Source: Betaproteobacteria bacterium (GTDB taxonomy: Bacteria; Pseudomonadota; Gammaproteobacteria; Burkholderiales; Casimicrobiaceae). From it: DNA of 64,000 bases. The number at the start of each line of letters is the position of its first letter. The stretch's first letter is position 1. The notes beneath the pieces were generated by a model. It did not search any database, was not told the origin of the DNA, and saw only the letters and a program-made list of their open reading frames with translations. The translations under genes and the position numbers were made by a program. Location of the stretch: NCBI GenBank assembly GCA_016192065.1, contig JACPUX010000052.1, positions 1 through 64,000 of the forward strand. Reading direction: 5' to 3'. Positions 17,040-27,419 of the stretch are shown piece by piece.

Positions 17040-18746
17040 ATGGACCAAGGCCAAGCCGATCCGCGTTTCGACCCCGACCGAGTGATTCGTGCGCCGCGCG
17101 GCAGCAGCTTGAGCGCCAAATCGTGGCTCACCGAAGCACCGCTGCGCATGCTCATGAACAACCTCGACCCCGAGGTGGCGGAGCGGCCCCAGGAACTCGT
17201 GGTCTATGGCGGCATTGGGCGCGCGGCGCGCGATTGGCGCTGTTTCGATCGGATCGTCGCGTGCCTGCGGGACCTCGAAGCCGACGAAACCCTGCTGATT
17301 CAAAGCGGCAAACCGGTCGGTGTGTTCAAGACTCATGCCGACGCGCCCCGCGTGCTCATCGCCAACTCGAATCTGGTGCCCCACTGGGCCACCTGGGAGC
17401 ATTTTCACGAGCTCGATCGCCAGGGCTTGATGATGTTCGGGCAAATGACCGCTGGATCGTGGATCTACATCGGCAGCCAGGGCATCGTGCAAGGTACCTA
17501 CGAGACCTTTGCCGAAGCTGGACGGCAACACTACGGTGGTTCACTTTCCGGCCGCTGGATCCTTACCGCCGGCCTGGGCGGCATGGGCGGAGCGCAGCCC
17601 TTGGCGGCCACCATGGCGGGGGCGCTGATGCTGGCGGTGGAATGTGATCCCACGCGCATCGACTTTCGCCTGCGCACCGGTTACCTCGATCGTTCCGCGC
17701 GTACACTGGCCGAAGCTCTGGCCATCATTCACACCGCCATGGCGCACGGGCGAGCCGTCTCGGTCGGCTTGCTGGGCAACGCCGCCGAGGTATTCCCGGA
17801 AATTGCCCGGCGCGTCGCCGCGGGCGATTTGCTCGCGCGCCCTGATCTGGTCACCGACCAGACCAGTGCGCATGATCCCCTGAACGGCTACCTGCCCGCC
17901 GGCTGGTCCCTGGAACGGGCCGCGCAGCTGCGCCAGAGCGACCCGCCAGCGGTGATCCGCGCCGCCAAGCAATCCATGGCGGTGCAAGTCAGGGCCATGC
18001 TCGCCTTGCAGGAAGCGGGCATCCCCACCTTCGACTACGGCAACAACATCCGCCAGATGGCTAAGGATGAAGGAGTGGCAAACGCCTTCGCCTTCCCAGG
18101 GTTTGTGCCGGCATACATCCGGCCGCTCTTCTGTCGCGGCATCGGGCCGTTCCGCTGGGCCGCGCTTTCTGGCGACCCCGCGGACATCCATGCCACCGAC
18201 GCCAAAGTGCGCGAACTCCTGCCCGGCAACGCCTCGCTCCATCGCTGGCTGGACATGGCCGCCGAGCGCATCAAGTTTCAGGGGCTGCCGGCGCGGATCT
18301 GCTGGATCGGTCTGGGCGAGCGCGCGAAGGTCGGACTGGCGTTCAATGAAATGGTGGCGCGCGGCGAACTGAAGGCGCCCGTGGTGATCGGTCGAGATCA
18401 CCTCGATTCCGGTTCGGTGGCCAGTCCCAATCGCGAAACCGAAGGCATGAAAGACGGCTCCGACGCCGTTTCCGACTGGCCGCTGTTGAACGCGCTGCTT
18501 AACTGCGCCAGCGGCGCCACCTGGGTCAGTCTGCATCATGGCGGTGGGGTGGGCATGGGCTATTCGCAACACGCCGGCATGGTGGTCGTGTGCGACGGCA
18601 GCGAAGCCGCCGCCCGCCGCATCGCCCGCGTGCTCACCAACGACCCGGGCACCGGCGTCATGCGTCATGCCGATGCCGGCTATGATCTGGCCATCGCTTG
18701 CGCACGCGAGCAGGGCTTGAAGCTGCCCATGATCGATGCGTCGTGA
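17040..18746 (+). CDS. hutU: Urocanate hydratase
   Basis: A 568-residue urocanase, the second step of histidine degradation (urocanate to imidazolonepropionate). Recognisable blocks include [46 protein letters not shown], the NAD-binding [32 protein letters not shown] and [19 protein letters not shown]. The ATG at 17040 was chosen because the family starts about 10 residues before the [12 protein letters not shown] block. It is the first hut gene here, 128 bases before hutH. Confidence 0.96.
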   Translation: MDQGQADPRFDPDRVIRAPRGSSLSAKSWLTEAPLRMLMNNLDPEVAERPQELVVYGGIGRAARDWRCFDRIVACLRDLEADETLLIQSGKPVGVFKTHADAPRVLIANSNLVPHWATWEHFHELDRQGLMMFGQMTAGSWIYIGSQGIVQGTYETFAEAGRQHYGGSLSGRWILTAGLGGMGGAQPLAATMAGALMLAVECDPTRIDFRLRTGYLDRSARTLAEALAIIHTAMAHGRAVSVGLLGNAAEVFPEIARRVAAGDLLARPDLVTDQTSAHDPLNGYLPAGWSLERAAQLRQSDPPAVIRAAKQSMAVQVRAMLALQEAGIPTFDYGNNIRQMAKDEGVANAFAFPGFVPAYIRPLFCRGIGPFRWAALSGDPADIHATDAKVRELLPGNASLHRWLDMAAERIKFQGLPARICWIGLGERAKVGLAFNEMVARGELKAPVVIGRDHLDSGSVASPNRETEGMKDGSDAVSDWPLLNALLNCASGATWVSLHHGGGVGMGYSQHAGMVVVCDGSEAAARRIARVLTNDPGTGVMRHADAGYDLAIACAREQGLKLPMIDAS

Positions 18747-18813
18747 GGCGTGGGGCGCAGAGCATCGAGCGCGACCTAGGTGAGTCAAGGCCCGCAGCCC
18801 TGTCACCAGGTAG

Positions 18814-18845
18814 GGTGGATCAAGGCCCGCGGGGCCGAATCCACC
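18814..18845. repeat. Dispersed palindromic repeat, GGTGGATC...GAATCCACC type (copy 1)
   Basis: An imperfect palindrome between hutU and hutH. Arms GGTGGATCAAGGCCC and GGGGCCGAATCCACC can pair through almost the full length. Near-identical sequence recurs at 36399-36430, and the right half recurs at 22982-23012. The occurrence in different intergenic gaps marks it as a dispersed repetitive extragenic palindrome, not a gene-specific terminator. Confidence 0.75.
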
Positions 18846-18874
18846 AAGGATTACGGAACGGGAAAAGCCCATAG

Positions 18875-20416
18875 ATGAAAGACCGACACGCCATGCAAAT
18901 CACTCCCGGGAAGACCGGCCTGGCGGCCTGGCGCGAAATCGCGCGGGGGCCGGTTGCGCTCACGCTCGATCCCGCTTGCGCCGAGGCGATTGCCGCCTCG
19001 GCGCGGCTGGTGGGCGAAATCGTGGCGCGCAACCAGCCCGCTTATGGCATCAATACCGGCTTCGGCAGGCTCGCCAACACCCACATTCCACTCGACCAGC
19101 TCGAACGTCTGCAAACCAATCTGGTGCTGTCGCACAGTGTCGGTACCGGAGCGCTGCTCGATGACGACACGGTGCGGCTGATCCTGGCGCTGAAAATCGC
19201 CAGCATTGCCCGTGGCTATTCCGGGGTGCGCCCGCAAGTGGTCGAGGAATTGCTGACGCTGTTCAATGCCGAGACCTATCCCTGTATTCCAGGTAAAGGC
19301 TCGGTCGGCGCCTCCGGGGATCTGGCGCCGCTGGCGCATCTTTCCGCCGCGCTGATGGGCCTGGGCGAACTGCGGGTGCGGGGCGAACGTCTGCCGGCGC
19401 GGGAAGGCCTGGCGCGCCTGGGGCTGGCGCCGCTGCGCCTGGCGGCCAAGGAGGGCCTGGCGCTGCTCAACGGCACCCAGGTCTCGACCGCCCTGGCCTT
19501 GCAGGGGCTCTTTGCCGCGGAAAACGTGTTCGCGGCGGCGGTGGTGTCGGGGGCGTTGGCGGTCGATGCCGCACGGGGCAGCGATGCACCTTTTGATCCG
19601 CGCATTCAAGAGGTGCGCGGCCATGCCGGCCAGATCGCGGTGGCGGCACGCTATCGCGAATTGCTCGCGGGAAGCGCCATCCGCCGCTCGCATCTGGTCC
19701 ACGACGAGCGGGTGCAGGATCCGTACAGCCTGCGTTGTCAGCCCCAGGTGATGGGCGCCTGCCTCGAACAGATTCGCCATGCGGCCGGCATCCTCGCCAT
19801 CGAGGCCAATGCCGTCTCCGACAATCCGCTGATTTTCGGTGCCCATGGTGACGTGCTTTCGGGCGGCAACTTCCACGCCGAGCCGGTGGCCTTCGCTGCC
19901 GACAATCTGGCGCTGGCCATCGCCGAAATCGGCGCGCTGGCCGAGCGGCGGATCGCCCTCTTGATCGACGCCAACCTCTCCGGCCTGCCGCCATTCCTGA
20001 CCCCCGAGCCGGGGGTGAATTCGGGCTTCATGATCGCGCATGTCACGGCCGCCGCGCTGGCCTCCGAGAACAAAAGCCTGGCGCACCCCGCCAGTGTCGA
20101 CAGCCTGCCCACCTCGGCCAATCAAGAGGACCATGTCAGCATGGCCACGTTCGCCGCTCGGCGCCTGACCGAAATGGCCGAGAACAGCGCCACCATCGTC
20201 GGCATCGAGCTGCTGGCGGCGGCGCAGGGTATCGATTTCCATGCTCCGCTCAGCACCTCGCCCAAACTGCAAGAGGTGCATCGGCGCATTCGCCGGCGCG
20301 TGCCCTTCATGGCCGAGGATCGTTTCTTCGCACCGGAAATCGAGGCGGTCAAGCGCATGGTGCTCGAGGGCGCTTTTAACTCCACCACCACCGATCTGCT
20401 TCCTTCGCTGGCATGA
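18875..20416 (+). CDS. hutH: Histidine ammonia-lyase
   Basis: A 513-residue enzyme for the first step of histidine degradation (histidine to urocanate and ammonia). The Ala-Ser-Gly triad that forms the MIO cofactor is A146-S147-G148 in [49 protein letters not shown] and SDNPLIF are further family blocks. The start used is the ATG at 18875 with a GGGAAAAG upstream; an ATG six codons later is an alternative. The stop overlaps the hutI start (ATGA), so the two are translationally coupled. Confidence 0.96.
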   Translation: MKDRHAMQITPGKTGLAAWREIARGPVALTLDPACAEAIAASARLVGEIVARNQPAYGINTGFGRLANTHIPLDQLERLQTNLVLSHSVGTGALLDDDTVRLILALKIASIARGYSGVRPQVVEELLTLFNAETYPCIPGKGSVGASGDLAPLAHLSAALMGLGELRVRGERLPAREGLARLGLAPLRLAAKEGLALLNGTQVSTALALQGLFAAENVFAAAVVSGALAVDAARGSDAPFDPRIQEVRGHAGQIAVAARYRELLAGSAIRRSHLVHDERVQDPYSLRCQPQVMGACLEQIRHAAGILAIEANAVSDNPLIFGAHGDVLSGGNFHAEPVAFAADNLALAIAEIGALAERRIALLIDANLSGLPPFLTPEPGVNSGFMIAHVTAAALASENKSLAHPASVDSLPTSANQEDHVSMATFAARRLTEMAENSATIVGIELLAAAQGIDFHAPLSTSPKLQEVHRRIRRRVPFMAEDRFFAPEIEAVKRMVLEGAFNSTTTDLLPSLA

Positions 20417-21654
20417 AGCAGTCCGTCTGGCTCAATGCCCATCTCTATACCTGCGCCACGGAGGAGACCGGCGGCGCCCTGCGCGATGGCGCCCTGGCAG
20501 TGCGCGACGGGCGCATTGCCTGGGTCGGTCCGCGCGCGGCGCTGCCCGAGGCCTGGCGGAAGGTCGAGACCATTGACGCCAACGGCGCCTGGATCACGCC
20601 GGGCTTGATCGATTGCCACACCCACTTGGTGTACGCCGGAAACCGTGCCGATGAGTTTGCCGCGCGCCTTGAAGGAGCGAGCTACGCCGCGATCGCCGCC
20701 CAAGGTGGGGGCATCATGGCCACTGTCAGGGCCACTCGCGCCACCGCTGAAGCGGCGCTGCTGGCGCAAAGTGGCAAACGCCTCGCGGCCTTCGCCGCCG
20801 AAGGCGTGACCACGGTCGAAATCAAATCCGGATATGGGCTCGACACGCCCGGCGAAATCAAGATGCTCGGCCTCGCACGGCTGCTGGGGGAGCGCTTCGC
20901 CTTGCGCGTTCGCGCCACCTTTCTGGGCGCCCACGCGGTGCCGCCCGAATACGCGGGACGACCGGATGACTACCTCACCCTGGTGGTGGAGGAGATGCTG
21001 CCGCGAATCGCCGCCCTGGGCCTGGCTGACGCCGTTGACGCCTACCATGAACGGCTCGCTTTTGACGCCGCGCAAGTGACCCGGGTCTTCGCGGCAGCCC
21101 AACGCCTCGGCCTGCCGGTGAAACTTCACGCCGACCAGTTGGCGGACAACCACGGCGCGGCCCTGGCGGCGCGTTTTCGAGCTCTTTCCGCCGATCATCT
21201 GGAATACACCAGCGAGGCCGGAATCGCAGCACTTGCCACCGCCGGCACGGTGGCGGTATTGCTCCCCGGCGCCTTCTACTCCTTGCGAGAACAGCGCGCT
21301 CCGCCACTGGCCGCGCTGCGCCGCGCCGGTGTGCCGATGGCGGTGGCGAGCGACTGTAATCCCGGCACCTCGCCCACCCACTCGCTGCTGCTGATGCTCA
21401 ACATGGCCTGTGTGCTCTTCGGCCTCACCCCGCGTGAAGCGCTCTGGGGGGTCACTCGGAACGCGGCGCGCGCCTTGGGTTTGCACGACCAGATCGGCAG
21501 CCTCGAAGTCGGCAAGGTTGCCGACTTCGCGCTGTGGGACATCAGCTCGCCCAATGAACTGGTGTACGCCCTGGGCGCGAATCCATGCCTGGGGGTGGTA
21601 TTTGGCGGCCAGCCGCGTCCACGCCCGGACGCCGGAGATCAGTCCCATGCCTGA
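20413..21654 (+). CDS. hutI: Imidazolonepropionase
   Basis: A 413-residue amidohydrolase for step three of histidine degradation (imidazolonepropionate to formiminoglutamate). Metal ligands sit in [20 protein letters not shown] and [11 protein letters not shown]; substrate-binding blocks are [15 protein letters not shown] and [18 protein letters not shown]. The ATG overlaps the hutH stop by 4 bases and the 3' end overlaps hutG by 8 bases, so hutH-hutI-hutG form one coupled unit. Confidence 0.96.
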   Translation: MKQSVWLNAHLYTCATEETGGALRDGALAVRDGRIAWVGPRAALPEAWRKVETIDANGAWITPGLIDCHTHLVYAGNRADEFAARLEGASYAAIAAQGGGIMATVRATRATAEAALLAQSGKRLAAFAAEGVTTVEIKSGYGLDTPGEIKMLGLARLLGERFALRVRATFLGAHAVPPEYAGRPDDYLTLVVEEMLPRIAALGLADAVDAYHERLAFDAAQVTRVFAAAQRLGLPVKLHADQLADNHGAALAARFRALSADHLEYTSEAGIAALATAGTVAVLLPGAFYSLREQRAPPLAALRRAGVPMAVASDCNPGTSPTHSLLLMLNMACVLFGLTPREALWGVTRNAARALGLHDQIGSLEVGKVADFALWDISSPNELVYALGANPCLGVVFGGQPRPRPDAGDQSHA

Positions 21655-22444
21655 AGCGGTGTTCGAGCTGAGGGTCGCAACCGCCCCGCTCTTGATCAGC
21701 GTGCCGCACGCGGGTCGGGAACTGCCCGCGGAGCTTGCGCCCCGTCTTACTGCTGACGGCCTGGCACAACCTGATACCGACTGGCACGTGCCAACGCTGT
21801 ACGCCTTCGCCGCGTCGCTGGGCGCGGGCTTGCTGGTGGCCCGGTACAGCCGCTATGTCATCGATCTCAATCGCGATCCCGAGGGCGCGGCGCTCTACCC
21901 GGGCGCCGACAATACCGAGCTGTGCCCCAGCGGCAGTTTCGCCTTGCAGGCCCTGTATCGCCAAGGCGCCGCACCCGATGCCGCCGAAGTGCGGCGACGG
22001 CGCGAAGTGTTCTTTGATCCCTACCATCAGGCCCTCGCCTCGGAACTCGATCGCCTGCGCGCGCGACACGGCCATGCGCTGCTGCTCGACGCGCATTCGA
22101 TCCGCTCGGTCGTGCCGCGTTTTTTTTCCGGCCGCCTGCCCGATCTCAATCTCGGCAGCGCGGGTGGGAAGAGCGCGGCGCCCGAGTTGGAACGCGAAGC
22201 CTACGCCGTACTGAGCCAGGCGGTGGGTTTCACCGCGGTGCTCAATGGCCGGTTTCAGGGCGGCTTCATCACCCGGCACTACGGGCGGCCCGAAGACCAT
22301 ATTCACGCGCTGCAACTGGAAATCGCCCAGGCCGCCTATCTCGACGAGCAGGCGCCAGCGATCTTTGCCGCCGAGCGCGCGGCGGCCTTAGGCACGGTCT
22401 TGCGCGCCCTGGTATCACGTCTCATCGCTTGGCGCGAGCACTGA
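21647..22444 (+). CDS. hutG: N-formylglutamate deformylase
   Basis: A 265-residue N-formylglutamate amidohydrolase. Family blocks are [49 protein letters not shown] and [12 protein letters not shown]. This enzyme releases formate and glutamate from N-formylglutamate, so the five-step hut route is implied, which also needs HutF (formiminoglutamate deiminase). HutF and a HutC regulator are not in this window. The ATG at 21647 overlaps hutI. Confidence 0.93.
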   Translation: MPEAVFELRVATAPLLISVPHAGRELPAELAPRLTADGLAQPDTDWHVPTLYAFAASLGAGLLVARYSRYVIDLNRDPEGAALYPGADNTELCPSGSFALQALYRQGAAPDAAEVRRRREVFFDPYHQALASELDRLRARHGHALLLDAHSIRSVVPRFFSGRLPDLNLGSAGGKSAAPELEREAYAVLSQAVGFTAVLNGRFQGGFITRHYGRPEDHIHALQLEIAQAAYLDEQAPAIFAAERAAALGTVLRALVSRLIAWREH

Positions 22445-22563
22445 GTACCCATGAGTACCGCTAAGGTGCGATCGGATCGTTGCCAAGGGACGGGACGGGG
22501 CGCCCGCGAGATCCCTGTGCCCGGCCCGCGGCGCGGCGAGCGATCATGGCGGGGGCCCTGAGT

Positions 22564-22866
22564 ATGCGCCGCGTGTACGTCGCCACCACGCCACTCGATG
22601 CCTACCTCCTGCGCGACCTGTTGTCCCATGCCGGCATCGAAGCGCAGGTCTTCAATGAATTCGCCCGCGGCGCGCTGGGAGACATTCCTCTCGATGCCGC
22701 CCAGCCGCAATTGTGGGTGGACGACGAGGACCAGCAGCGCGCCGAATCCCTGGTGCGGGAGTTCTCCGCCCGCCGCGCTGTCGCCGGTACCCTGAGTTGC
22801 CCGCATTGCGGCGAAGAGAATCCGGACAGTTTCGAGTTATGCTGGAAATGCGGCGGCGGATTGTGA
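22564..22866 (+). CDS. DUF2007 / zinc-ribbon small protein
   Basis: A 100-residue protein. The N-terminal part MRRVYVATTPLDAYLLRDLL through QPQLWVDDEDQQRAESLV is a DUF2007-type fold related to the PII-like signal-transduction domain. The C-terminus CPHCGEENPDSFELCWKCGG is a zinc ribbon with four cysteines. The ATG at 22564 is preferred; an in-frame ATG six codons upstream is possible. It lies 119 bases after hutG on the same strand. Function unknown. Confidence 0.8.
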   Translation: MRRVYVATTPLDAYLLRDLLSHAGIEAQVFNEFARGALGDIPLDAAQPQLWVDDEDQQRAESLVREFSARRAVAGTLSCPHCGEENPDSFELCWKCGGGL

Positions 22867-22981
22867 GCCAGTCCGAGCAGGTTGGATTCGCGCGCTCTGC
22901 TCGCTTTTTCCACCCGACAAAGCGACGCTGGTGGCATTCGGTTCTTCTGTATCCGCTGGTGTCCCCAAGCTTTTCTGAACG

Positions 22982-23012
22982 GCGCATTGAGGCCCAAAGG
23001 GCCGAATCCACC
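22982..23012. repeat. Dispersed palindromic repeat (partial copy 2)
   Basis: GCATTGAGGCCCAAAGGGCC followed by GAATCCACCC shares the right half and the central stem of the repeats at 18814 and 36399, but the left GGTGG arm is lost. It lies just before the M1 peptidase start, in the 170-base gap after the DUF2007 gene. Confidence 0.55.
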
Positions 23013-23036
23013 CAGCAACAACCCGCCGAGACCACG

Positions 23037-25652
23037 ATGCCCGAGAAGTTCATGCTCAAGTTCCTGATGGCGATCGGGCTGTTTGCCTTCGCGGCGCTCG
23101 CCCTGGCCGACGACGCCTCGCTCCCCGGCATGCGCCTGGGTGACGCGGTCACCCCGCGCGCCTACGACCTGCACCTCACCCTCGACCCCAGGCGCACCGA
23201 ATTCGAAGGCGAAGGCAGCATCGAGCTCACGCTCCATCGCCCGGTGCGGCGGATTTGGATCAACGCCCGCGAACTCAGTGTCAACGGTGTGGTGATGGAA
23301 GCAGGGGGCAAGCAGATCGGCGGTGTTGCCCAGGACGGCGACGATCAGGTGTTGGGCCTCGCCTTCGCTGAAACCCTGCCGACCGGCGATGCCCGCCTCA
23401 GATTCCGCTGGAAAGGCAAAGTCGAAAGCCTCGACACCCGCGGCGTCTTTCGCCAGCAGGAAGGCGGCCAGTGGTATCTCTACACCCAGTTCCAAGCGCT
23501 CTCGGCGCGGCGCGCCTTTCCATGTTTCGACGAACCGCATTGGAAAACACCGTGGCGCCTGCGGCTCACCGTGCCTCAAGAAATGGGCGCTTTCGCCAAC
23601 AGCCATCAGGTGGCGGAAGAAACGGCCGCGGCCGGCTGGAAATCCATGAGCTTCGCACCGACCCCAGCGCTGCCGAGCTACCTCGTGGCCTTCGCGGTCG
23701 GGCCCTTCGAGGTCGTCGATGGCGGTTTCGCTGGCCGGGGCAAGACGCCTCTGCGCTACATCGTCCCGCAGGGCCGCGGCGGCGACGTGGCGTATGCGCG
23801 TGCGACGACGCCGAAGATTCTGGAACTCCTGGAGGAGTACTTCGGTACGCCTTATCCGTTTTCCAAGCTCGACAGCCTGGTGATACCGCACACCGTGGGG
23901 TTCGCCGCCATGGAAAACGCCGCGCTCATCACCTACACCGGTGCGGCGGTGCTGGCGCGCCCGGAAGGTGAGAGCGAGCGCTTCAAGCAACGCTACGCGG
24001 CGCTGGCGGCGCACGAAATTTCCCATCAGTGGTTCGGCAATCTGGTCACCATGGCCTGGTGGGACGACCTCTGGCTCAACGAGTCCTTCGCCACCTGGCT
24101 GTCCGATCGCATCGTCGATTCCTTCGCTCCGGAGTGGTACTGGACACTGCGTACCGATGATTTGCGCCGCCAGGCGATCGAAGTCGATCGTCTGCCCTCG
24201 ACGCGTATCGTGCGCCAGCCGGTGGCGAGCCGCGATGACCTCGCCAATGCCTTCGACCGCATCACCTACAACAAGGGTGGCGCAGTGCTGGGCACTTTCG
24301 AGGCGTGGCTGGGGCCGGAGCGTTTCCGGGAGGGCGTGCGGCGCTACCTCGCCCGCCGCCCCTGGGGCACCGCTACGGCCGACGATTTTTTCGCCGCCCT
24401 GGCCGCTGACGATGCGCGCGTGGCGCAGGCCTTCTCCGGCTTCATTCGCAATCCGGGATTGCCCTTGGTGGATCTCACACTGAGCTGTGGCGAAGGCCGC
24501 GGCGAAGTGAACCTCAGCCAGGCCCGCTTTCTGCCCAAAGGTCTCGAAGCGCCGCGGCTTGCGCCCTGGAGCACACCCTTCTGTTTACGGACGCAGCGCG
24601 GCGAGCGCGCCGAAAACGCCTGCACCCTGATCGAAGGGGCCGCGGCGACGGTGCCGCTGGCCTCGGGTGCGTGTCCGGATTGGGTGCTCGGCAATCCGGC
24701 GGGTCGCAGCTACGTGGTCACCCGCCACCGCCCGGAAGGCTTGCAGCGCCTATTGCAAAACGGCGCGGGCCTTGGCGCCGCGGAGGCCATCAGCCTCTTG
24801 CTCGACACCGAGTTGCTGGTGCGTGCCGGCGAGCTGTCGTATGCCGAGGCGATGGAGGTCTGGGCCTGGGGCGCCGCTCGCCGCGAACTGCCGGTGCAGG
24901 CGGTGGCGGCCGAAGTGCTGCGGCGCGTTCCGGACGCGCACCTCTCCGATGCCCGCGCCTTCCGGCGTTGGGTCGACAAGCACTTCGGCGCCACCGCCCG
25001 AGCCATCGGCTGGATTCCCAAACTTGACGAGCCTGGCGAAGCCGAGCAATTGCGCATGAATCTCGTGCCTTTGGTGGCCGAGCGTGGCGGCGATCGCCAG
25101 TTGCAGCACGCGGCGCGGCGCCTGGCGCGCGCCTGGCTAAACCGCCGGCACACGCTCGCCGCTGCCTCGGTGGAGCCGGTGCTGCGAACCGCGGCGCGCC
25201 AGGGCAATCGTGCTTTGTTCGAGGAGTATCTGGGAGCCGCGCGGCGCGCGCGCGACCGCAACGATCGCAGGCAAATCGTCAGTGCCATGGGCTTGTTTCG
25301 CGGGCCCGCGGCTGCTGCCTTCCGCAGCAGCCTGCGCGGCGGCAAGCTCGACCCACGCGAAGGCCTGGAAGCGCTGGAGAACGCCCTGGGCGAAGACCGC
25401 AACCGCGCCGCGACCCTGGCCTGGATCGAACGCGAATTTCATTGGCTCAACCAGACCTTGCCGCACGAATCGCTGGTTCGTGTGCCGCGTTGGGCCAACG
25501 GTGCATGCACCTCCGCCGAGCGCCAAATCCTGGCCCGCTTCTGGACCGACCAGAGCAAGGATTTCCGTGGCGGCCCGCGCACCCTGGCGCTGGCGCTGGA
25601 GAGCATCGATGCGTGTTTGGCCGCGCGCGGGGGAGCGGGAGGCACGAAATAG
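23037..25652 (+). CDS. Exported M1-family aminopeptidase
   Basis: An 871-residue zinc aminopeptidase with an N-terminal signal peptide (LMAIGLFAFAALALADDAS). The zinc site is HEISHQ (H326, E327, H330) with E349 in LWLNESFATWL. The exopeptidase motif, usually GAMEN, reads AAMEN here. The ATG at 23037 was chosen for the signal peptide; upstream in-frame sequence is the repeat and the end of the previous gene. ERAP-like C-terminal helices fill the last 350 residues. It probably trims peptides in the periplasm, unlike cytoplasmic PepN. Confidence 0.9.
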   Translation: MPEKFMLKFLMAIGLFAFAALALADDASLPGMRLGDAVTPRAYDLHLTLDPRRTEFEGEGSIELTLHRPVRRIWINARELSVNGVVMEAGGKQIGGVAQDGDDQVLGLAFAETLPTGDARLRFRWKGKVESLDTRGVFRQQEGGQWYLYTQFQALSARRAFPCFDEPHWKTPWRLRLTVPQEMGAFANSHQVAEETAAAGWKSMSFAPTPALPSYLVAFAVGPFEVVDGGFAGRGKTPLRYIVPQGRGGDVAYARATTPKILELLEEYFGTPYPFSKLDSLVIPHTVGFAAMENAALITYTGAAVLARPEGESERFKQRYAALAAHEISHQWFGNLVTMAWWDDLWLNESFATWLSDRIVDSFAPEWYWTLRTDDLRRQAIEVDRLPSTRIVRQPVASRDDLANAFDRITYNKGGAVLGTFEAWLGPERFREGVRRYLARRPWGTATADDFFAALAADDARVAQAFSGFIRNPGLPLVDLTLSCGEGRGEVNLSQARFLPKGLEAPRLAPWSTPFCLRTQRGERAENACTLIEGAAATVPLASGACPDWVLGNPAGRSYVVTRHRPEGLQRLLQNGAGLGAAEAISLLLDTELLVRAGELSYAEAMEVWAWGAARRELPVQAVAAEVLRRVPDAHLSDARAFRRWVDKHFGATARAIGWIPKLDEPGEAEQLRMNLVPLVAERGGDRQLQHAARRLARAWLNRRHTLAAASVEPVLRTAARQGNRALFEEYLGAARRARDRNDRRQIVSAMGLFRGPAAAAFRSSLRGGKLDPREGLEALENALGEDRNRAATLAWIEREFHWLNQTLPHESLVRVPRWANGACTSAERQILARFWTDQSKDFRGGPRTLALALESIDACLAARGGAGGTK

Positions 25653-25677
25653 CGGCGCTTGGTGCTAGATTGGCCGC

Positions 25678-25884
25678 ATGTTTTATCTCGAACTGTTTCG
25701 GGCCTCGGATGGCGGCCGCGTGCGCGATCTGCTGGTTGGCGGCTTGGCCATCAACATCCATGGTGTGGTGCGGCCAACCATGGAGGTCGATCTGATGTTG
25801 GCGATGGATGCAGACATTGTGCGGCGCTTTGTCCGCCGCGACATCGCCGCTTTGCGGCATCTGCGCGAGCTAGGTCAGGCATGA
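25678..25884 (+). pseudogene. Nucleotidyltransferase remnant with internal deletion
   Basis: A 68-codon frame. Its N-terminal 45 residues, containing LLVGGLAINIHGVVRPTMEV and DLMLAMD, carry the GG and D-x-D core of small nucleotidyltransferases (MNT/AbiEii-like). The last 20 residues, VRRDIAALRHLRELGQA, look like the extreme C-terminus of the same family (usually R-DLADI-HL). The roughly 100 residues between are missing, so an in-frame internal deletion is the simplest reading. Its stop overlaps the next start (ATGA), preserving the original coupling. Confidence 0.6.
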
Positions 25885-26090
25885 GCGGGTTTTCATCGCC
25901 CAAGGTGTTGAAGGTCGATCAGGAGGACCGGCGCGAACGCGTCGACTTCAGCTACCACTTGAGTGATGAGCAGCTCATTCATTGGGCGCAGATGCCTATT
26001 CTGGAAAAGCTTCGCCAGCTTGATGAGATTCGTTGTTTCACCTTGGTGGCGCGCGCCGCGCCAAGGGCGCACGAGCACTCAGAGCGGTAG
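25881..26090 (+). CDS. Small partner protein of the nucleotidyltransferase locus
   Basis: A 69-residue protein containing KVLKVDQEDRRERVDFSYHL, then SDEQLIHWAQMPILEKLRQL and ending with a basic tail. Short acidic/aromatic proteins of this kind often neighbour small nucleotidyltransferases. It appears intact and starts with ATGA overlap on the remnant upstream. It may be an orphan antitoxin-like or accessory protein. The 193 bases that follow, to 26283, hold no gene I can identify. Confidence 0.5.
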   Translation: MSGFSSPKVLKVDQEDRRERVDFSYHLSDEQLIHWAQMPILEKLRQLDEIRCFTLVARAAPRAHEHSER

Positions 26091-26283
26091 AAGAGTGGCC
26101 CCGGCGGTGCGCTTGGTCCAAATGCTCAATCGTGGCCCGACGCAGGACTGACGCCGGAGGTCCGTTCAGCGGCGACGATCGAGAAGACAAATCCATCCAG
26201 GTCGGCCTCCAAGGTACCTCAGGGGACATCGATGGGCAGGCCGAAGCGGCCCACGAGCAGCCCTTCAAGCGTGTGTTCCGCTC

Positions 26284-27210
26284 TCAGTGGGCGACGCCCA
26301 GCAACTCTTGCAACACCACCAAAAGCGCCCGGGTCCGCGCCGGCAACAGACGCCGACCGGGGGTGACGCACCAGATCGTGACCGCGGGGAGATTCCAGGC
26401 GGGCAGGACGCGTCGCAGTTTCTTCTCGCTGATCGCGGCGGCGGCGTCGCGTTCGGTGAGCGGTGCGATGCCCAGGCCCTGGATGGCGAGCCCGCGCAGC
26501 AGGGCGATGGAGTTGGCCGCCACCGGGCCGGTCGGCAACCCTTGCCAGACCCGCTTGCCCTTGTGTAGAGACCAGGTTTCGGGTTTGCCCTGGCTGCCCA
26601 TGAGTTGCAGGGCGCGGTGCTGCAAGAGCGCTTCCGGTGTGGAGGGGGCGCCATGGCGCTGGAGGTAGGCGGGACTGGCGAAGAGACCCACCGGCAAATC
26701 GACCAGGCGCCGCGCCACCAGAGTGGCGTCATCGGGCAGGGCGGTGGCGGCGCGCAGGGCGAGGTCGAAACGCTCGGCCAGAAGATCGACCCGCCGCGGC
26801 GAAAGATCGAGTTCGAGTCGCACTTGGGGATAGCGCTCGATGAAGGTGGCGAGCACGCGCTCGGGGTCGATTTCCAGCAAGTTGGGTGGGAGCGACACGC
26901 GCAGTGTGCCTTGAGGCCGTGCCTGGCGATGCTGTGCCAGGGCGAGCGTGGCATCGGTTTCCTCGGTGAGGCGCCGGGCATGTTCCAGCACTGCTTCGCC
27001 GAAGTCGGTGATGGCGAGCCGGCGGGTGCTGCGTTGCATGAGCTTTTCGCCGAGCAGGGTCTCCAGCGCGGCGATGCGGCGCGAGAGCGTCGATTTGGGC
27101 AGCCGCAGGCGCTCCGCGGCGCGCGAAAAGCTGCCTGTTTCGATGACGCGGGCGAAAAGCAGGAGGTCGTTGGCGTCGAGTTCCTTGCCCTGATTGATTG
27201 TTCCAGCCAT
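26284..27210 (-). CDS. LysR-family transcriptional regulator
   Basis: A 308-residue LysR regulator. The helix-turn-helix is at the N-terminus (DLLLFARVIETGSFSRAAER, LPKSTLSRRIAALE) and is followed by a substrate-binding domain of about 210 residues. The ATG at 27210 lies before the HTH; a longer frame to 27264 adds nothing family-like. It is divergent from azoR, 209 bases away, an arrangement in which LysR proteins usually control the neighbour. CrgA-like regulators of quinone/azo stress are the closest type. Confidence 0.9.
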   Translation of the reverse strand: MAGTINQGKELDANDLLLFARVIETGSFSRAAERLRLPKSTLSRRIAALETLLGEKLMQRSTRRLAITDFGEAVLEHARRLTEETDATLALAQHRQARPQGTLRVSLPPNLLEIDPERVLATFIERYPQVRLELDLSPRRVDLLAERFDLALRAATALPDDATLVARRLVDLPVGLFASPAYLQRHGAPSTPEALLQHRALQLMGSQGKPETWSLHKGKRVWQGLPTGPVAANSIALLRGLAIQGLGIAPLTERDAAAAISEKKLRRVLPAWNLPAVTIWCVTPGRRLLPARTRALLVVLQELLGVAH

Positions 27211-27292
27211 GGAACGATGATAACTGAAAGAAGGGCTTCCGCGCGAGCCCGGCGATCCGTACATTAGCGTTCAGGGAAACGCTGATCAAGGC

Positions 27293-27360
27293 CGTCACAC
27301 CGGCAAAGACCGGTGTCCAGTTGGTTCAACTTGCTGGACTCCGCTTTTCGACGGAATGAC
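27293..27360. repeat. Paired palindromic repeat, GTCAC-CCGG...GTCCAG / CTGGAC...GAATGAC (copy 1)
   Basis: Two facing arms, GTCACACCGGCAAAGACCGG-TGTCCAG and CTGGACTCCGC-TTTTCGACGGAATGAC, flank a TTGGTTCAACTTG spacer. Each arm forms its own small hairpin and the arms also pair with each other. The same structure recurs at 32680-32745, and shorter related pieces occur at about 16180-16215 and 28050-28072. This is the common extragenic palindrome of many Proteobacteria (GTCATTCCGGCGAAAGCCGG type). Confidence 0.75.
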
Positions 27361-27419
27361 CAAGACTGACTTGAGCACGGTTGCCTGAGCTTCACCAGCC
27401 CCCAATTTCGGAGACCACC

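Noticed and set aside
17541-18872. 443-codon minus-strand open frame across hutU
   Set aside because: Antisense shadow of urocanase.
18851-20281. 476-codon minus-strand open frame across hutH
   Set aside because: It is antisense to a complete histidine ammonia-lyase; long mirror frames are expected in GC-rich codon usage, and its translation has no recognisable domain.
20122-21648. 508-codon minus-strand open frame across hutI
   Set aside because: Shadow of imidazolonepropionase; glutamine/glycine/histidine-rich translation without motifs.
26091-26283. Coding remnant after the nucleotidyltransferase locus
   Set aside because: Minus-strand fragments such as GRFGLPIDVP are interrupted by stops and do not match a family I can name.
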